Shown here: positions 23,630-31,668 of the stretch, piece after piece | How positions within the stretch are numbered: position 1 is the stretch's first letter | Layout: the number at the start of each line of letters is the position of its first letter | NCBI GenBank assembly: GCA_035063885.1 | Contig: JAPSFM010000056.1 | Span: forward strand, 1 to 32,244 | Length of the DNA: 32,244 bases | Reading direction: 5' to 3' | Source: CAADGY01 sp900696665 | GTDB lineage: Bacteria; Acidobacteriota; Terriglobia; Bryobacterales; Bryobacteraceae | Translations under genes and position numbers: made by a program | Notes under the pieces: model-generated | Database searches by the model: none | Seen by the model: the letters and a program-made list of their open reading frames with translations, nothing else | What the model was told of the DNA's origin: nothing

Positions 23630-24797
23630 GACCGTAGCCGAACAAGCGGCGCTTTCCAAAGAGGAGATCCTGCGCTACAGCCGCCACCTGATCATGCCCG
23701 AAGTGGGCATGGACGGGCAGTTGAAGCTCAAGCAGGCGAAAGTATTGCTGATCGGCGCGGGTGGATTGGGCGCCCCGCTCGGAATGTACCTGGCGGCGGC
23801 AGGCGTCGGGCGCATCGGCATGGTGGACTTCGACGTTGTCGACTGTACGAACCTGCAGCGCCAGGTGATTCACGGCACCAGCGATGTCGGCAAGAAGAAA
23901 CTCGATTCCGCCGCCGGGACTATGGCGGATATCAACCCGCACATTCGCATCGACAAGTACGAGACGGCTCTCTCGAGCGAGAATGCGCTGGAATTGTTCA
24001 AAGAGTACGACATGGTAATCGACGGGACCGATAACTTCCCGACACGTTACCTGGTGAACGATGCCTGCGTGCTCACCGGCAAGCCCAATGTCTACGGCTC
24101 CATCTTTCGTTTCGAAGGGCAGGCTACCGTCTTCGGGTATCCGGGCGGGCCGTGTTACCGCTGCCTTTATCCGGAGCCGCCACCGCCGGGACTGGTGCCA
24201 AGCTGTGCCGAGGGTGGGGTGCTGGGAATTCTTCCCGGTACCATCGGCCTGATTCAGGCCACGGAAGCCGTGAAGCTGATCCTGGGCGTTGGCGAGTTGC
24301 TGGTGGGCAGGCTGCTACTTTATGATGCGCTGGCGATGCGTTTCCGCGAATTGAAATTGCGGCGCGATCCGGCATGCCCCGTTTGCGGCGACAACCCATC
24401 GATACATGAGCTGATCGATTATCACCAGTTCTGCGGAGTCCCGCAGCAGCAAGCCGCGGCGGCGGAGACCGCTCCGGGCGCTGGCGATATCGATCCCACC
24501 GAGGTGAAGGCGAAAATCGATCGTGGCGAGTCCTTCGTGCTCATCGATGTCCGGGAACCGCACGAGTACCAAATCTGCAAGATCCCTTACGCGCGGCTGA
24601 TCCCGCTCGGAGAATTGCCCAAGCGCATGAACGAGCTTGATTCCGCCAGCGAAATCGTAGCCCACTGCAAAAGCGGCGTGCGCAGCGCCAAGGCTGTCGA
24701 TTTCCTCAAGCAGGCGGGATTCAAGAAGGTCCGCAATATGCGTGGCGGCATCCTCGCCTGGAGCGACAAGGTCGACCCGAGCGTCCCAAAATACTGA
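23619..24797 (+). CDS. moeZ: MoeZ-type carrier-activating enzyme with rhodanese domain
   Basis: The 392-residue protein has an E1-like ThiF/MoeB domain and a C-terminal rhodanese domain (about 288-390). ATP-binding GAGGLG lies at 46-51, the zinc is held by C179, C182, C253 and C256 (CYRC and CPVC), and the expected catalytic C196 is in PSCAEGG. The rhodanese loop CKSGVR has active-site C350. It should adenylate the carrier's C-terminal Gly and pass sulfur to it as a thiocarboxylate, as MoeZ does for CysO in M. tuberculosis. Its ATG overlaps the carrier gene by 11 bp. Confidence 0.93.
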   Translation: MAVETVAEQAALSKEEILRYSRHLIMPEVGMDGQLKLKQAKVLLIGAGGLGAPLGMYLAAAGVGRIGMVDFDVVDCTNLQRQVIHGTSDVGKKKLDSAAGTMADINPHIRIDKYETALSSENALELFKEYDMVIDGTDNFPTRYLVNDACVLTGKPNVYGSIFRFEGQATVFGYPGGPCYRCLYPEPPPPGLVPSCAEGGVLGILPGTIGLIQATEAVKLILGVGELLVGRLLLYDALAMRFRELKLRRDPACPVCGDNPSIHELIDYHQFCGVPQQQAAAAETAPGAGDIDPTEVKAKIDRGESFVLIDVREPHEYQICKIPYARLIPLGELPKRMNELDSASEIVAHCKSGVRSAKAVDFLKQAGFKKVRNMRGGILAWSDKVDPSVPKY

Positions 24798-24806
24798 CCG
24801 CACGGA

Positions 24807-26063
24807 TCAAGCCATTACGATGCTCTCGGCCGCGGCATCGAAAGCGGCCACTTTGCGCTCCATGAACGACCGCATCGCCATAATCAACAGCACCTGCGTC
24901 CGATAGGCGAGCTCGATGTCGCCTTGTGGCTTCTCCCGCGTGCGAACGGAACGATAGAAGTCGCGAAGATGCTCGGAGTTGACGTCGATCCCATAACCCA
25001 GGCCCTGTGGCCTGCGGGTGACACCAGCCAGCGGCTGCACCATGCCGTCCGGCTCGTCTTTGACGGTCAGCGTTCCTTCGGTACCGCGCACCACGGTGTC
25101 CACGGGAACGTCGTTGGCATAAGTGCCCATGAAGACGAAATTGAGTCCGGCGGGATACTCCGCCACCATGTCGAAGGTATCGGGCACTTCGCGGCTTCCA
25201 TTGAAGACATACTTGCCGCCGAGCGCGACCACCCGCGACGGAAAGTCCAGTCCCAGCGCCTTAATCATCAGCGACAGGAAATGCACGTTATTGTCCGTGC
25301 ACGGGCCACCCGAATAATCCATGAACATCCTCCACTGGAAGAAACGTTCGATGGAAAACGAGTGGCGCGGAGCGTCACCCTGGAACGCTTCCCAATCGAG
25401 ATCCGGGCCAGGCTTCGCGTTCGGATCGTCGATCGGCATTCCGCGCTCTCCTGAATCACCGCGGCGGAAGTAGCCCATCTGCACGTGCACGGGTTTGCCG
25501 ATGGAGCCGCGTTTGATCGAATCGGCGGCCTGCCGCCAGACCGGATTCGCGAGCCGCTGCGTGCCCATCTGGTAAACGGCTTTATGCTCGCGCACCGCGC
25601 GCACCAGTTCTTTGAGCTGATCGAACTGCTGCCAGTGCGTCACCGGCTTTTCGCTGTAGACGTCCTTTCCGGCGCGGATGGCCTCCAGCGCGTGCGTCGC
25701 GTGCAACCGGTCCGGCGTCGCCACCAGCACCACATCGACATTGGGGTCGTTCACCAGGTCAATGGAGCGCTTGTATTCTTTAGCGCGGAAACGAGTGGCC
25801 ACACGTTCGCGCCGCGGCTGGTAAATATCGCAGACGGCTACGATCTCGATATCCTCGCCGTCTTTGCCAAGCTGGTCGCTGGCGCGGGCGAGATAGGACC
25901 CGCGGTTGCCCGCTCCGACCAGGCCGGCGCGGATGCGCTTCGGCGCGGACTTGGCCGCGGGAGTCTCTTGTGCATTTGCCGCTCCGGCAGCGGCTGTTGA
26001 ACCGAGCGCGCCAAGAAAGCTCCGTCGCTTGAAACCGGGTGATGGATTTGTATCGCTGGCCAT
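24807..26063 (-). CDS. Tat-exported Gfo/Idh/MocA family oxidoreductase
   Basis: The 418-residue protein begins with a twin-arginine signal (KRRSFLGALGSTAAAGAANA), so it is exported folded with its NAD(P) cofactor. The Rossmann motif GLVGAGNRGSYLA follows at about 48-60, and EKPVTH holds the catalytic-site Lys-Pro pair of the family. The C-terminal domain contains DYSGGPCTDNNVHFLSLM, with the His typically in the active site. Such exported members are abundant in Acidobacteriota, Planctomycetota and Verrucomicrobiota; they may act on glycans by oxidation-elimination. The substrate is unknown. ATG 26063 has AGGAGGAG about 13 bases upstream. Confidence 0.92.
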   Translation of the reverse strand: MASDTNPSPGFKRRSFLGALGSTAAAGAANAQETPAAKSAPKRIRAGLVGAGNRGSYLARASDQLGKDGEDIEIVAVCDIYQPRRERVATRFRAKEYKRSIDLVNDPNVDVVLVATPDRLHATHALEAIRAGKDVYSEKPVTHWQQFDQLKELVRAVREHKAVYQMGTQRLANPVWRQAADSIKRGSIGKPVHVQMGYFRRGDSGERGMPIDDPNAKPGPDLDWEAFQGDAPRHSFSIERFFQWRMFMDYSGGPCTDNNVHFLSLMIKALGLDFPSRVVALGGKYVFNGSREVPDTFDMVAEYPAGLNFVFMGTYANDVPVDTVVRGTEGTLTVKDEPDGMVQPLAGVTRRPQGLGYGIDVNSEHLRDFYRSVRTREKPQGDIELAYRTQVLLIMAMRSFMERKVAAFDAAAESIVMA

Positions 26064-26451
26064 ATCCGGATGCTCCTCCTGATCTAGTGCAGCTTATCAT
26101 GTGCGGCACTACGCTTCGCGAAGATCAATCGCGAGTATTGTATCGAACTGCCGCGGCGGATCTCGCCTTGCATGAACTGCCGGATCCGGTAGCGTGGATG
26201 TGTTGGCGCGCATACCGCCAAATCGGCGGAAATGGCTCCGGCCGGCACACCATCGGACCGTGGCGCCGGGCGCCGAAGAGGATGCGGATGTCCTGATGGC
26301 CGGACGTTACCTGGCGCTGGCTGAAGCGGCCGTCCAGTGGAACAGCTTGAAACCACCTGCAGCGGCGGCGAAAGCCAGAAAACGTTCGCCGGCTTCTGAA
26401 CGCGCTCCTTGTCCACGCCAGCATAGGCCCGAATCGCGGTCCCGGCAATCG
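26064..26451. other. 388-bp region without a convincing gene
   Basis: It lies between the start of the exported oxidoreductase gene and the end of pfkA. Short plus-strand frames exist, one from ATG 26099 to TGA 26297 and another passing through 26230-26440, but neither has a ribosome site or a resemblance I recognise. They could be fragments of one decayed gene. The right part follows the end of pfkA and the left part should contain the promoter of the oxidoreductase gene. Confidence 0.4.
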
Positions 26452-27423
26452 CTACACCGCAAGCACGCCCGCAAGCTCCAACAAGCTCATATCGAGCGGC
26501 TTCTTTCGAACCACCACTTCACTCAATGGAGTTGTGGAGATTTGACCGCCCTGTAAACCGGTCAGTATACCTGTGTTGCCCTTTGCAATCTGCTCCACCG
26601 CAGCCGCTCCCAGCCGCGTGCCGAGCATGCGGTCAGCGAAAGTAGGCGTTCCGCCGCGCTGCACGTGGCCCAGTATCGTCAGCCGGAACTGGAAGCCCAC
26701 GCGGCTCCGATTTTCAATCATGTATTCTTTCAGGGCTTCGCCGCTGCAGCGCGCGCCCTCGGCCACCACGATCAGAACGTGTGGCTTTCCACGATCATGC
26801 GCCGCCCGGACCTCTTCGGCAATCTTGTCCGGGTGCACATCGACCTCCGGAATCACGATCGCCTCCGCGCCGCCCGCAATCCCGGCCATAAGGGCAAGGT
26901 AGCCGCAGTCCCGTCCCATGACTTCGACCAGAAATGCACGCTGGTGCGAGGAGGCTGTCACTTTCAGCCGGTCTATGGCTTCGAGCGCGATGTTCAACGC
27001 GGTATCGACGCCGAGCGTGACGTCGGAGCCGTACAGATCGTTATCAATCGTGGAGGCAATGCCGACAACAGGGAACCCCATCGCCGAGAGGGCGTGCGCC
27101 CCGGTTTGTGATCCGTTGCCACCGATTACAACTAGCGCTTCAATGCCATTCGCGGCCAGATGGTGAAGCGCCTGGCGCCTCACGTTCTCTTCGGCGAATT
27201 GCGGCGCTCTGGCACTCCCGAGAATGGTGCCGCCACGCTGCATGATCTCGCTCACATCCCGGCTGCCCATCGGCGTGAACGTGCCGCCGACAAGGCCGGC
27301 GAACCCGTTGCGCACTCCAAAGGCCTCCCACCCTTTGCCTACCGAAGTCCGTATCACCGCCCGAATGGCAGCATTCATTCCCGGAGCGTCGCCGCCGCTG
27401 GTCAAAACAGCAATCCTTTTCAC
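26452..27423 (-). CDS. pfkA: 6-phosphofructokinase PfkA with Asn at position 103
   Basis: The 323-residue protein aligns without gaps to the numbering of E. coli PfkA through the active site: G11 in GGDAPGMN, R72, T125-D127-D129 in TIDND, R162, M169-G170-R171 and E222. It phosphorylates fructose 6-phosphate in glycolysis. G104 and S124 argue for ATP rather than pyrophosphate, since pyrophosphate enzymes have Asp and Lys there. Unusually, residue 103 is Asn (codon AAC, 27117-27115) in GGNGS, where E. coli has the magnesium-binding Asp. The start is GTG 27423, and the ribosome site AAGGA touches it directly. Confidence 0.93.
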   Translation of the reverse strand: MKRIAVLTSGGDAPGMNAAIRAVIRTSVGKGWEAFGVRNGFAGLVGGTFTPMGSRDVSEIMQRGGTILGSARAPQFAEENVRRQALHHLAANGIEALVVIGGNGSQTGAHALSAMGFPVVGIASTIDNDLYGSDVTLGVDTALNIALEAIDRLKVTASSHQRAFLVEVMGRDCGYLALMAGIAGGAEAIVIPEVDVHPDKIAEEVRAAHDRGKPHVLIVVAEGARCSGEALKEYMIENRSRVGFQFRLTILGHVQRGGTPTFADRMLGTRLGAAAVEQIAKGNTGILTGLQGGQISTTPLSEVVVRKKPLDMSLLELAGVLAV

Positions 27424-27440
27424 TCCTTCATTCTAGGAGT
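27420..27440 (-). promoter_or_regulatory. Possible translational-control hairpin over the pfkA start
   Basis: On the transcript, ACTCCT (27440-27435) can pair with AGGAGT (27427-27422) around a 7-base loop. The second arm contains the Shine-Dalgarno and the first two bases of the GTG start, so the hairpin would block initiation. The loop begins a three-codon frame, ATG AAG GAG TGA, whose stop overlaps the GTG. Confidence 0.4.
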
Positions 27441-27506
27441 CTCGCGCCCGCATTGCGGTTGACAGCGTCTACCCGATTAAATACGGAGAGGAGGCGGAAC
27501 ACCCCC

Positions 27507-28388
27507 ATGCAGGATCGCATTCGGCTGGCGGCGGTAGAGTTTGACGCAGGCACGGCATCAACGGAGGAAAATCTCGAAAAACTGGCGGAGTGGTGCGGCC
27601 GCGCACGGGAACAAGGCGCTGGGTTGGCCTTGTTTCCGGAGTTGAGCGTCACCGGATTCATCCCCAATCATCCCGAGGGTGAGCACTCCGCGTGGTTGAG
27701 AGAAGCGCTGCGGGGTGCCCGCCGCATGGCGGAACGTTTGAATGGATGCGCGGTCCGCCGGCTCTCGGAAATCGCCGCCCACACCGGCATGATGATCGCC
27801 GCCGGCATGCTGGAGGACGGCGGAAACATACTCTACAACACGCATGTTCTGGTAGGCGCAGCCGGTCTTCTGGGAGCCTGGCGCAAGTTGCATATTCCGA
27901 TTTTCGAAATGCCCCTGTACAACGGCGGCCCCGCTCCTCCTGTCGTCGAAACGCCACTGGGAAAAATCGGCATCAATATTTGTTTCGATGCGTTCCTGCC
28001 TGAATCGACCCGGCTGCTGGCGGTGCAGAATGCCGAGATCGTCCTCTTTCCCTTCGCCGCCGACCCGCTACCGCCCGGTCCCGCCGGATGGGAGCAATGG
28101 GCGGAACCGGCGCTGCGTGCGAGATGCGCCGAAAATGGCGTGTTCGGACTCGCCTCGAACTACACCGGTGAAGTCTCGTTCGCCGGTGTTCACCAACGCT
28201 TCCACGGAGGTGCGCTGGCGCTTGGTCCGGACGGGAACGTGCTGGCCCGCGGCGAGCGGCAATCGAGTGAACCACGCATGCTCGTCGTTGATTTCGACCG
28301 TGAACTGCTGGAACGCGCCCGTGCGGGCTTTGAATACACCTTCCGTTTCCGCCGCCCGGAACTATACGCTTCCCTGGCCCGTTCGTAG
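27507..28388 (+). CDS. Carbon-nitrogen hydrolase (nitrilase superfamily)
   Basis: The 293-residue protein has the complete Glu-Lys-Cys triad of the family: E45 in FPELS, K127 in WRKLHIP and C159 in NICFD. Members cleave amides, nitriles or N-carbamoyl groups; the closest-looking types are aliphatic amidases and N-carbamoylputrescine amidase, but the substrate cannot be set from sequence. ATG 27507 follows AGGAGG (27489-27494) at 12 bases, slightly long. It diverges from pfkA with an 83-bp gap. Its last 27 bases overlap the 3' end of malQ on the opposite strand. Confidence 0.9.
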   Translation: MQDRIRLAAVEFDAGTASTEENLEKLAEWCGRAREQGAGLALFPELSVTGFIPNHPEGEHSAWLREALRGARRMAERLNGCAVRRLSEIAAHTGMMIAAGMLEDGGNILYNTHVLVGAAGLLGAWRKLHIPIFEMPLYNGGPAPPVVETPLGKIGINICFDAFLPESTRLLAVQNAEIVLFPFAADPLPPGPAGWEQWAEPALRARCAENGVFGLASNYTGEVSFAGVHQRFHGGALALGPDGNVLARGERQSSEPRMLVVDFDRELLERARAGFEYTFRFRRPELYASLARS

Positions 28389-30662
28389 CCGGCCGGTTGC
28401 CGCCATCCAATTGCGAAACATTCTCGTGTAATCGCATGCCTGGCGCGACTGGCGGAGTTCCTCTACGCGAAACTTCATCTTGTGCCGCCAGTTCGGGTAC
28501 TGATGCGTCGTGCCAGGCAGGTTTTGCTGTTCACCGTCTTTGAACAGGTCCTCCTGGTTCAAGACCATCAACTGCGAGGGAGTTGAAGCCAGAAACCCGG
28601 CGATGGCATTGTGCAACTCTCCCGTCAGTTCCGGAAGGTTCGCGGCGGAGGTGGGATACGACTCCGGCAGCAAGTGGAATTGAAACAGCAGGTCCAGGAT
28701 CTTTTGCTTCTCGATTTGCCGCTCTTCCATTTGACGGGAGCGTGAGGCCTCGTCGATGAGCCCAACTTCGCGCCGGGCCTCGATGTCGCGTCCCGACCAG
28801 AAACCCGCCAGCGTCGGCAAATCGTGAGTCGATACCGACACCAGCGCCCGCACCGGGTATTGGTCCGGCGGAAGAAAATTTCCTCCTTTGTCCTTTTCGA
28901 AGTAAAGCAACCGGTAGCTGAGCACGCCAAAACGCTCCAGCGTCTCTCGGATGTAGTCGGCGACGGTTCCCAGGTCTTCCCCAATGACGACAAACTGATC
29001 GCGAACACTCTCGAGGGCAAGAATACGGATCAGGTCGTCGTAATAGTCCTGAACATAAGCTCCATTTCGCGCGTCCTGGTTCTCCGGAATCCAATAAAGA
29101 TGAAAGAAGCGCATCACGTGGTCGATTCGCAACGCACCACCATGGCGGGCATTCTTGCGGATGGATTCGGTAAAGAGCCTGTATCCGTCGCAGCGGTGCT
29201 GAACCGTGTTAGGCGGTGGAAAACCCCAGTCCTGACCTTGAGGAGAGAAATCGTCGGGCGGGGCTCCGACACGGCACCCACTTACGTAAAATTTCCCGTA
29301 CGCCCACAGGTCGGAACCACAACTGTCGGTGGCCAGAGCCAGGTCGTGGTACAGTCCCACGGGCATACCCTTCGACCGTGCGTACTGCTGCGCCTCACGC
29401 AACTGCGCGTCGATCTGCCATTGGATGTATTTGTAGAACAGCACGCTGCGCCAATGCTGTCTTGTAAAATCTTCCACGGCAGGCGATTCCGGGTTCTGAT
29501 ACTGCTCGGGCCATTGCCGCCACACCCATATATCGGGATTTTTCCTGTGCAGCCACTCATCGAGTGCGTAATAGACGGCATACCGGTCGAGTAGCACGCC
29601 CTCCTTCTCAATGAACTCCTGTAAGCGTTTGGCAGAAGGTGTATCCCGGCGGAACTCCTCGTGAAAAAACCGGCGGAATGCGGCTTTGAGCATCCGCAAC
29701 TTCAGGGAAGCAACCCGTTCGTACTCCACGTACTGCGAATCGCGCAAAGCCTGAATCTCGTTCCGCACGCCCCGGCTTTGCATCAGCCGCCTGGCGCACT
29801 CTGATTTCTGGAAATCCTCCATGCGCTCAACGTCGAGATAGATAAAATTCAGGTAATAGCTGGAGTTGGGGAGATACGGACTGGTGTTGTACGGCGCGCG
29901 GTTTGGAATCGCATGCAGCGGGTTTAACGCGACAAGACTGCACCCGGCGTCTTCGGCGGCCCAATCGATGAGGCCGTGCAGGTCGGTGAAGTCTCCACAG
30001 CCCCAGTTCCTTTCGGACCGCAGACCGTACAGGGCAACGGCAACTCCCGCTGCTTTCCGCCCGTCCAAGAGTTCGGGAGGAGTGTAAGTCCGGTCAGGAC
30101 AAACGATAAGGCGCGTGGCGGATTCAACGCCGTCCACTGCCGCTCGAACGGTAAGGTGATGATACCCAAGCGGAAGTTTTTCGGCCGCGACCTGCTTTTC
30201 AACGTACCGGCGTCCTTCGATTTCGGCGGTCGCGCTGGTCTCGGCCACCGCAGCCGGGGCCTGCCATTGGCGAGTGGTGCCATCCTCCAGGCGCACCTCG
30301 AAAAAGAGACAGATCTCTGACTGGGCTTCCGGGAGGCGAACGGGAAGATGGGCACTGTTTTCGCTGACTACGAGCGTCTGCGGGGTATAAGAACCCCATT
30401 CGCGTTGGAGCCGGCCGGAGATGGCCCGGTTCAGAGTCTCCGCGCTGCCAGCTTCGACCCCCATGGATTCCAGAATGGTCCGCTGAATTTCGGCAGGAAT
30501 CACATGATGGTTCCCCCAAATATCCCAGAAATCCGGCTCAACACCCCATAATTTTGCGGCCAGGAGCAGGCTTTCTTCATACGTTGAATCTCTATCGAAG
30601 GACATCGAGCGGACAGGCATCTCTCTAATGGATTGTACCGGCTGAGGTTCCGTTTCAGGCAT
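28362..30662 (-). CDS. malQ: 4-alpha-glucanotransferase MalQ (GH77)
   Basis: The 766-residue protein has an N-terminal extension of about 190 residues with beta-sandwich character, then a GH77 barrel. The catalytic residues are nucleophile D514 in LRIDHVM, acid/base E562 in VIGEDLGTV and D614 in STHDLPTL. It transfers glucan chains between maltooligosaccharides in glycogen or maltose metabolism, in the cytoplasm. ATG 30662 gives the longest form; ATG 30620 and 30605 are possible starts and neither has a strong ribosome site. It diverges from nuoB with 26 bp between. Confidence 0.94.
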   Translation of the reverse strand: MPETEPQPVQSIREMPVRSMSFDRDSTYEESLLLAAKLWGVEPDFWDIWGNHHVIPAEIQRTILESMGVEAGSAETLNRAISGRLQREWGSYTPQTLVVSENSAHLPVRLPEAQSEICLFFEVRLEDGTTRQWQAPAAVAETSATAEIEGRRYVEKQVAAEKLPLGYHHLTVRAAVDGVESATRLIVCPDRTYTPPELLDGRKAAGVAVALYGLRSERNWGCGDFTDLHGLIDWAAEDAGCSLVALNPLHAIPNRAPYNTSPYLPNSSYYLNFIYLDVERMEDFQKSECARRLMQSRGVRNEIQALRDSQYVEYERVASLKLRMLKAAFRRFFHEEFRRDTPSAKRLQEFIEKEGVLLDRYAVYYALDEWLHRKNPDIWVWRQWPEQYQNPESPAVEDFTRQHWRSVLFYKYIQWQIDAQLREAQQYARSKGMPVGLYHDLALATDSCGSDLWAYGKFYVSGCRVGAPPDDFSPQGQDWGFPPPNTVQHRCDGYRLFTESIRKNARHGGALRIDHVMRFFHLYWIPENQDARNGAYVQDYYDDLIRILALESVRDQFVVIGEDLGTVADYIRETLERFGVLSYRLLYFEKDKGGNFLPPDQYPVRALVSVSTHDLPTLAGFWSGRDIEARREVGLIDEASRSRQMEERQIEKQKILDLLFQFHLLPESYPTSAANLPELTGELHNAIAGFLASTPSQLMVLNQEDLFKDGEQQNLPGTTHQYPNWRHKMKFRVEELRQSRQACDYTRMFRNWMAATGRLRTGQGSV

Positions 30663-30688
30663 GGGATAATAAACCGGAGAGAGAGGCG

Positions 30689-31234
30689 ATGCCGGAGAAT
30701 TTCGAAATCAGTCAGCCCGCCGAGTTGTTTGCTCGGATCGACAACGAGAATACGGAACCGCTATCCGATGGCGTCCTGTTAACCACGGTGGACAAGGCCA
30801 TCAATTGGGCGCGCAAGAATTCCATCTGGCCGATGACTTTCGGCCTCGCCTGTTGCGCCATCGAGATGATGGCGATGACGGCTTCGCGATTCGACATTGC
30901 GCGTTTTGGAGCAGAGGTGTTCCGCGGTTCTCCCCGGCAGTCCGACCTGATGATTATTGCCGGGCGCGTCGCGAACAAAATGGCGCCGGTGATACGGCAG
31001 CTCTATCAGCAGATGCCGGAGCCCAAATGGGTGATATCGATGGGCGCCTGCGCGACCTCGACAGGTGTTTTCAACAACTACGCACTCATCCCCGTGAACC
31101 AGGTCATTCCGGTGGATGTCTACGTTCCCGGCTGTCCGCCCCGGCCGGAGCAGTTGATTTATTCGCTGACGCTGCTCCAGAAGAAGATCGAGAAGGAATC
31201 CGGAACCCTGCGGAAAGTTTTGAACCTGGCCTGA
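30689..31234 (+). CDS. nuoB: NADH-quinone oxidoreductase subunit B (NuoB), solitary
   Basis: The 181-residue protein is a normal-length NuoB. The four cysteines holding iron-sulfur cluster N2 are present: C55-C56 in GLACCAIE, C121 in SMGACA and C149 in VPGCPPRPE. It carries the last cluster before quinone in complex I. A GGAGAGAGAGG ribosome site precedes ATG 30689. No other nuo gene is within the window, and a terminator follows directly, so it is transcribed alone. Complex I genes are usually clustered; this is either a displaced subunit gene or an extra copy. Confidence 0.94.
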   Translation: MPENFEISQPAELFARIDNENTEPLSDGVLLTTVDKAINWARKNSIWPMTFGLACCAIEMMAMTASRFDIARFGAEVFRGSPRQSDLMIIAGRVANKMAPVIRQLYQQMPEPKWVISMGACATSTGVFNNYALIPVNQVIPVDVYVPGCPPRPEQLIYSLTLLQKKIEKESGTLRKVLNLA

Positions 31235-31254
31235 GAGCCGGTGCGGCTCATTTT
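31235..31254 (+). terminator. Intrinsic terminator after nuoB
   Basis: Starting at the base after the nuoB stop, GAGCCG-GTG-CGGCTC forms a six-pair perfect stem with a three-base loop (31235-31249), followed by ATTTT. The T-run is short, but the position directly after the stop codon and before a new promoter makes termination likely. Confidence 0.6.
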
Positions 31255-31257
31255 CAC

Positions 31258-31284
31258 TAAAACTCCGTCGCTCGCGACCGATGA
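31258..31284 (+). promoter_or_regulatory. Sigma-28 (FliA) type promoter for flaG-fliS
   Basis: TAAA at 31258-31261, a 15-base spacer, then ACCGATGA at 31277-31284. This matches the flagellar sigma-28 pattern TAAA-N15-GCCGATAA in all four -35 bases and six of eight -10 bases, with the correct spacing. It lies between the nuoB terminator and flaG, 41 bases before the ATG, as expected for late flagellar genes. Confidence 0.65.
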
Positions 31285-31325
31285 GCCTTTTGAGGAGGCT
31301 AGTTCTATCCCCCTCGGAGGTTGCC

Positions 31326-31613
31326 ATGGAAATCAGTCGTGCACAGCTCAATATCCACTCGCCGGTGTTGCCGGCGACGCCTTTGTTATCAGACGACCTG
31401 GCGGCAAGAAAGCAACTCATTCAGGCGGTCAAAGCGATAAATACCGCTGAATTGTTAGGGGAAAACCGGGAATTGACGTTTTCTCTGGATCGCGAAAGCC
31501 GCCGCACGGTCCTTCGTATCGTCGACCGCAAGACCAAGGAAGTCGTGAAACAGATTCCACCGGAGTATGTTTTGCGCCTCGCTGAGGATCTGAAAAGAGG
31601 AGTATTCGCTTAA
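31326..31613 (+). CDS. flaG: FlaG family flagellar protein
   Basis: The 95-residue protein ends with a FlaG domain (about 40-93): LTFSLDRESRRTVLRIVDRK then TKEVVKQIPPE, the family hallmark. FlaG proteins influence filament length or assembly and are encoded with fliD/fliS in many bacteria; the mechanism is unclear. ATG 31326 has GGAGG at 31316-31320, five bases before the start. It is followed 55 bp later by fliS, and a sigma-28 promoter lies upstream. Confidence 0.88.
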   Translation: MEISRAQLNIHSPVLPATPLLSDDLAARKQLIQAVKAINTAELLGENRELTFSLDRESRRTVLRIVDRKTKEVVKQIPPEYVLRLAEDLKRGVFA

Positions 31614-31668
31614 AGTTGTATCCAAGAACTCGCCTCCGCTGCCGATAAGATTTTTGAGGCGATGATTG

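Noticed and set aside
27459..27487. TTGACA upstream of the nitrilase-family gene as a promoter
   Set aside because: The -35 (27459-27464) is perfect, but at spacers of 15-19 bases there is no acceptable -10 box.
30632..30637. TACAAT on the minus strand as the malQ -10 box
   Set aside because: No -35 is present at normal spacing, and using it would require a shorter MalQ start that I cannot confirm.
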